Below, in pieces: positions 6,598-9,509 of a stretch of DNA of 9,509 nt. Location of the stretch: positions 1 through 9,509 of the forward strand of contig CBDUXZ010000043.1 of the NCBI GenBank assembly GCA_965371325.1. Direction: 5' to 3'. Positions within the stretch are counted from its first letter, which is position 1, and each line of letters starts with the position of its first letter. A model generated the notes under the pieces. It did not search any database. It was not told the origin of the DNA and saw nothing but the letters and a program-made list of their open reading frames with translations. The stretch is from CBDUXZ01 sp965371325 [NCBI: uncultured bacterium]. GTDB taxonomy: Bacteria > JAUYMQ01. Made by a program: the position numbers and the translations under genes.

Positions 6598-7164
6598 TTG
6601 TTCACGCAGCGAATCGACAAACTCAAGACGGCTCTCAAGGACATGGATCCCGAAGTCCGGCGCGCTGCGGCCGAGTCCATCGAACGCCTCCAGGCGAAGG
6701 CATCCATCGCGCGCTTTCGGCAGATTTTGGCGGGAGATGACAAGGATGCCAGGCTCCGGGCCGTTTATGCTCTGGCCGAGATTGACACGGACGAGGCGCT
6801 GAGGCTCCTCGTCGAAGCGCTCACCGATGATGTCCCCGACGTTCGCTGCACTGCTATTCGTATCCTGGGAGAGAAGGCTGATCCCCGCACGCTCGGTCCG
6901 CTCTTCGAGCTTCTCGATGAGGCCGACCCGAGTATCCGGGCGCTAGTGATCGAGGCGCTCGGCAATTTTCGCGACAAACGTCTTGTGGACAGTTTCCTTA
7001 CGATGCTCTCTGACGACGATCCCGAGATACTCAAGCGCGTCGCATCCGCGCTGGGGCTGCTGGGCGAAGCGCGCGCCGAGGGGCCACTGATGAAGCTCCT
7101 GCAGCACCCGCAGGCAATTGTTCGAGAGGCCGCGGCCGGGGCCTTGGGTACGGTCCGGGCCTGA
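6598..7164 (+). CDS. Small HEAT-repeat protein of six 31-residue units
   Basis: The 188-residue protein consists only of HEAT-type helical repeats. The conserved second helices (DPEVRRAAAESI, DARLRAVYAL, PDVRCTAIRIL, PSIRALVIEAL, PEILKRVASAL, AIVREAAAGAL) recur in exact 31-residue steps: the Val/Ile/Ala position falls at 20, 51, 82, 113, 144 and 175, and the Leu/Ile position at 28, 59, 90, 121, 152 and 183. The PBS-lyase-like pattern of Asp-Pro, hydrophobic, Arg then small residues is typical of bacterial HEAT scaffolds. There is no signal peptide, membrane segment or catalytic motif, so a cytoplasmic protein-binding role is inferred; the partner is unknown. The start is TTG with a strong Shine-Dalgarno. 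It runs convergent to the HD-GYP gene with 21 bases between stops, and divergent from ruvX. The position next to an HD-GYP gene with a second HEAT gene suggests, but does not show, a shared pathway. Confidence 0.85.
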   Translation: MFTQRIDKLKTALKDMDPEVRRAAAESIERLQAKASIARFRQILAGDDKDARLRAVYALAEIDTDEALRLLVEALTDDVPDVRCTAIRILGEKADPRTLGPLFELLDEADPSIRALVIEALGNFRDKRLVDSFLTMLSDDDPEILKRVASALGLLGEARAEGPLMKLLQHPQAIVREAAAGALGTVRA

Positions 7165-7185
7165 CAGGCACTTCTTCCCCGACAG

Positions 7186-8535
7186 CTAGCCAATGTATTT
7201 CGCCGGATCGATTCCGTAGAGAATGGGATTGACGCTGGCCACCACCGTTCTGGATTCCCCATTCGACCCCTCTGCGCCTTCAGCCAGATCGATCTCCTCG
7301 GGTTCGGGGAGAAGGATGCCCGTGTCGTCGGTGACAAGCTTTATTTTCGGAAGGTCCACATCGAGGTGGTTTGGCGTGATAACGACGCCGATCTCGTTCG
7401 TGGAAAGGCGTACGTACGTACCCGCAGGATAAGTGCCGAGCATGTCGATGAACGATTCGAGCATCTCGGGGTCCAGATCCTTACCGGCCAATTTTCGCAT
7501 GAGTTTGATCGCGTCGGTTGCGGGCCGCGGTTTCTGGTAGGGGCGGAGCGTGGTGAGGGCGTCGTAGCAGTCTGCAAGTGCGACCGCCATGCTGTAGGGG
7601 TGAACCTCGCGTGTCTTCTCTATGGTCGGGTAACCCTTGTGGTTGTACTTCACATGGTGCATGAGAATCATCTCGTGCGCAGACATCGGCACGCCGTTCA
7701 TCCTCGAGACGATCTCCGCTCCCAGAACCGGGTGCTTCTTCATGATCGCCATCTCTTCTTCCGTGAGGCTCCCCGGCTTCTTGATGATCTCTTCGGCGGT
7801 TCGAACCTTCCCCACATCGTGGAGCATTCCGGCCAGGCCGACCGCCCGCATCTCTTCTCCCTCCAGCCCATTGTGGGCGGCGAAGGCCAGGCAGAGGATC
7901 CCCACGTTCACGGAATGGACGTAGGTATAGTCGTCGTACCCCTTGAGCATTGTGAGAGCGAGCAGCGCATCCTTGTCCTTGAGGATCACGTCCGACATCT
8001 CGGAGATAACGGTGCTCGCGGTTTCGCCGGAAGGAATGCGGCCCATCCGAAGCTCCGACATGATGTCGAACACCACCGTGAGGGACCGGTCGTAGACCTC
8101 CCGGGCGCGCTCCCGCAGATCATCTTCCAGATCCTTGATCGCGATGTGCGAGGCCTCCCGCACTTCGAGGATTGAGGCAACGCCGCCCTTCTCTTTTGCC
8201 TCTTCGGGAGAGAGCGCCAGTGTCTCGATCAGGGTAACCACTTCCTCGCAAGAGAGTCCTCCGGAGAAGGTGACCGACTCGATCTCGTGCCCCTTCAATC
8301 GCTGATAGATCTCCTTCCAAAGGGTGTCTATTTCGTAGAACGGAATCTCGTCAAAGAGCAAAACGTCGTCGATGATTCCCATGACAAGCGGTTCACGCTC
8401 CTTGAAGAGATCGAGAATCGTCTCGTGCGCCGCCTGCATCGGCCGTGTAATGGCGGGGTGCCCGGCAGGGTAGAGACTGAGGTTCCTTAGTGAGCTACAG
8501 AAGAGCTTCGCGGTATTGGTAAGTTTGTCCTTCAT
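7186..8535 (-). CDS. HD-GYP domain phosphohydrolase with N-terminal helper domain
   Basis: HD-GYP proteins are metal-dependent phosphodiesterases, often of cyclic di-GMP, or related signalling proteins. The product has 449 residues from the ATG at 8535. Residues 1-135 form an N-terminal domain with YPAGHPAI near 22-29, of a kind I recall in front of other HD-GYP proteins; its function is unknown. The HD-GYP core spans about 145-365: HSVNVG (His207), LHDVGK (His239, Asp240), KKHP (His268), HHVKYNHKGYP at 293-303, and ALADCYDALTTLRPY with Asp322. The canonical motif is HHE followed by GxGYP; here Glu is Val and the first glycine position is altered, but the metal-binding His and Asp residues are kept. 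A C-terminal segment (about 369-410) resembles the tail often following this core. The ATG is preferred over the adjacent TTG because GGAG lies 5 bases before it. No signal peptide or membrane segment is seen. It follows a HEAT gene by 25 bases and probably shares its transcript. Substrate is not predictable. Confidence 0.88.
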   Translation of the reverse strand: MKDKLTNTAKLFCSSLRNLSLYPAGHPAITRPMQAAHETILDLFKEREPLVMGIIDDVLLFDEIPFYEIDTLWKEIYQRLKGHEIESVTFSGGLSCEEVVTLIETLALSPEEAKEKGGVASILEVREASHIAIKDLEDDLRERAREVYDRSLTVVFDIMSELRMGRIPSGETASTVISEMSDVILKDKDALLALTMLKGYDDYTYVHSVNVGILCLAFAAHNGLEGEEMRAVGLAGMLHDVGKVRTAEEIIKKPGSLTEEEMAIMKKHPVLGAEIVSRMNGVPMSAHEMILMHHVKYNHKGYPTIEKTREVHPYSMAVALADCYDALTTLRPYQKPRPATDAIKLMRKLAGKDLDPEMLESFIDMLGTYPAGTYVRLSTNEIGVVITPNHLDVDLPKIKLVTDDTGILLPEPEEIDLAEGAEGSNGESRTVVASVNPILYGIDPAKYIG

Positions 8536-8540
8536 CAAAA

Positions 8541-8544
8541 CTCC
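8541..8544 (-). promoter_or_regulatory. Ribosome binding site of the HD-GYP gene
   Basis: GGAG on the minus strand lies 5 bases before the ATG at 8535. The TTG immediately upstream of that ATG would be only 2 bases away, so the ATG is the better start. Confidence 0.5.
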
Positions 8545-8560
8545 GGAGGGCCGGGGGCGT

Positions 8561-9509
8561 TCAGGTTATTTCTTCGGTATCGAGAGCAATTCGGCAAATC
8601 CGGGCGATCGTTTCGTTTGCCGATCCGAGGCCGATCGCGAGGAGCGAACGCGCTTCCTCGGAATCGAGGCGCGCCAGTGCCTGTGCCGCAGCAACACGAA
8701 GCGCCTCGTTTTTTTCCCTGGCGAACAGTGTCCGCCGTCTGAACAGGCGCCCGAGCGCCGGCACGGCCGACGGGGAACCGATCTTGGCCAGAGCCTTGAT
8801 TACCTCCCGCTGCAGTTCGATATTCGTGAAGATCACCCTACGGCGGAGCATCGATGCGAGTGTTGGAACGGCAGCAAGATCTCGGAGCACGCCGAGCGCA
8901 AAGGCCGCCAGAAGCTGAAGCTCCCCTTTGGCGTGCACCAGGAACCGCTCCAGGATCTGCCGCGATTCCGGCGTGCGGATCTGACCGATCGCGCGGAGCG
9001 CCTCCTTGGCGATGCGCGGCTCCGGATTCGATGCGAGCGGCTCAAGACTCGAGATGGTATCCGGGTCTCCGATCTCGCCGAGAATCGACACCGCGTTTCG
9101 AATGACATACCAGCGCTGGTCGTTGAGGGCGTTTAGAAGAAGCGGCACGGCTGCGTCCCCGAAGCCGCTGATGGCCGTGGAGAGAATTCGCCGCGCGTGG
9201 ATTGACTTTGCGCCTGCCAGGTGATCAATAAGATGAGGAATTGCCGCCGATCCGATCTGGCAGAGGAGGTTCAGAAGCTTCGGCGCTATAGTGGTACGTG
9301 TAGCCATGAAGCGTTCGATGAGAAAATCGATCGCCTCGGAAGACGCGATCTCCCGGATTGCCCAGAGTGCGTGTGGCAGGATGCTCGGGTCGTAGCCCTC
9401 TCGTCCCGTAGCGTGCTCGGTGAGAACACGGAGTGCGCGGTAGGCGTCTTCCGTGTTGAAAGGGGGCTCCGCGGTATTCGTGAGAGAGACGAGCGCGGCC
9501 GCACGCTCC
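8561..9509 (-). CDS. HEAT-repeat protein (N-terminus beyond right edge)
   Basis: An open frame enters from the right edge and ends at TGA 8563-8561, giving 315 visible residues. An ATG at 9307 lies in this frame, but the 67 codons before it are free of stops and read as more helical repeat (for example DAYRALRVLTEHA, then LPHALWAIREIA). That Met is therefore almost certainly internal. Repeats continue throughout, with QRWYVIRNAVSILGEIGDP at about 132-149 of the visible part, PEPRIAKEALRAIGQI, LQREVIKALAKIG and LRVAAAQALARL. The WYVxRN-LGEIGDP pattern is one I associate with bacterial HEAT proteins. Repeat spacing is irregular, unlike the six-repeat protein at 6598. It has no catalytic motif in view, so a scaffold role is inferred. 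It lies directly upstream of the HD-GYP gene (22-25 bases), so the two are probably co-expressed. Confidence 0.82.
   Translation of the reverse strand, partial: ERAAALVSLTNTAEPPFNTEDAYRALRVLTEHATGREGYDPSILPHALWAIREIASSEAIDFLIERFMATRTTIAPKLLNLLCQIGSAAIPHLIDHLAGAKSIHARRILSTAISGFGDAAVPLLLNALNDQRWYVIRNAVSILGEIGDPDTISSLEPLASNPEPRIAKEALRAIGQIRTPESRQILERFLVHAKGELQLLAAFALGVLRDLAAVPTLASMLRRRVIFTNIELQREVIKALAKIGSPSAVPALGRLFRRRTLFAREKNEALRVAAAQALARLDSEEARSLLAIGLGSANETIARICRIALDTEEIT

Noticed and set aside
7159-7169. Small inverted repeat GCCT-gac-AGGC at the end of the six-HEAT gene
   Set aside because: A four-pair stem spanning the stop codon, too short for a terminator.
7366-8175. Plus-strand open frame (269 codons) opposite the HD-GYP gene
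   Set aside because: Its His/Arg/Val-rich composition mirrors the conserved HD-GYP codons on the other strand, and it has no family resemblance.
8516-9136. Plus-strand open frame (206 codons) opposite the right-edge HEAT gene
   Set aside because: It is antisense to a clear HEAT-repeat reading frame and has no motif of its own.

Overview
This 9.5 kb window is GC-rich, densely coding DNA. It carries the 3' part of a Pup-proteasome operon and three neighbouring blocks. The proteasome genes identify a bacterium from one of the lineages that own the Pup-proteasome system. The surroundings do not look like an actinobacterial chromosome: pafA sits directly behind prcA, there is an HD-GYP/HEAT-repeat signalling cluster, and there is a dolichyl-phosphate-mannosyltransferase-like membrane glycosyltransferase. 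I infer a non-actinobacterial, probably diderm and possibly metagenome-derived bacterium. The phylum cannot be fixed from this sequence alone.

Layout. Plus strand, 1-3077: the end of pup (C-terminus Gly-Gly-Glu), prcB (proteasome beta), prcA (proteasome alpha) and pafA (Pup ligase). Gaps are 1 to 3 bases or there is a 1-base overlap, so this is one translationally coupled operon. Plus strand, 3150-4898: a membrane glycosyltransferase of the GT-C/PMT type, 72 bases behind pafA. Minus strand, 6411 back to 4913: ruvX then mltG, overlapping by 4 bases (ATGA), with a sigma70-like promoter at 6461-6489. Plus strand, 6598-7164: a small protein made only of six HEAT repeats in exact 31-residue register. 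Minus strand, 9509 back to 7186: a HEAT-repeat protein cut by the right edge, followed 22-25 bases later by an HD-GYP-domain protein.

How it works together. PafA attaches Pup through its C-terminal glutamate to lysines of target proteins, and the PrcA/PrcB 20S core degrades the pupylated targets. The ring ATPase (ARC/Mpa) and Dop are not in the window and would be expected to the left. RuvX and MltG form a widespread housekeeping pair (pre-16S rRNA processing and peptidoglycan strand cleavage). The right block is probably a cyclic-nucleotide or stress-type signalling module: an HD-GYP protein with HEAT-repeat partners on both sides.

No gene-free stretch exceeds 300 bases. The longest non-coding piece is 6412-6597, between the divergent ruvX and HEAT genes. 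I see no tRNA, rRNA, CRISPR, transposon or integration site. I found no clearly undescribed system; the HD-GYP/HEAT cluster is the least characterised part.
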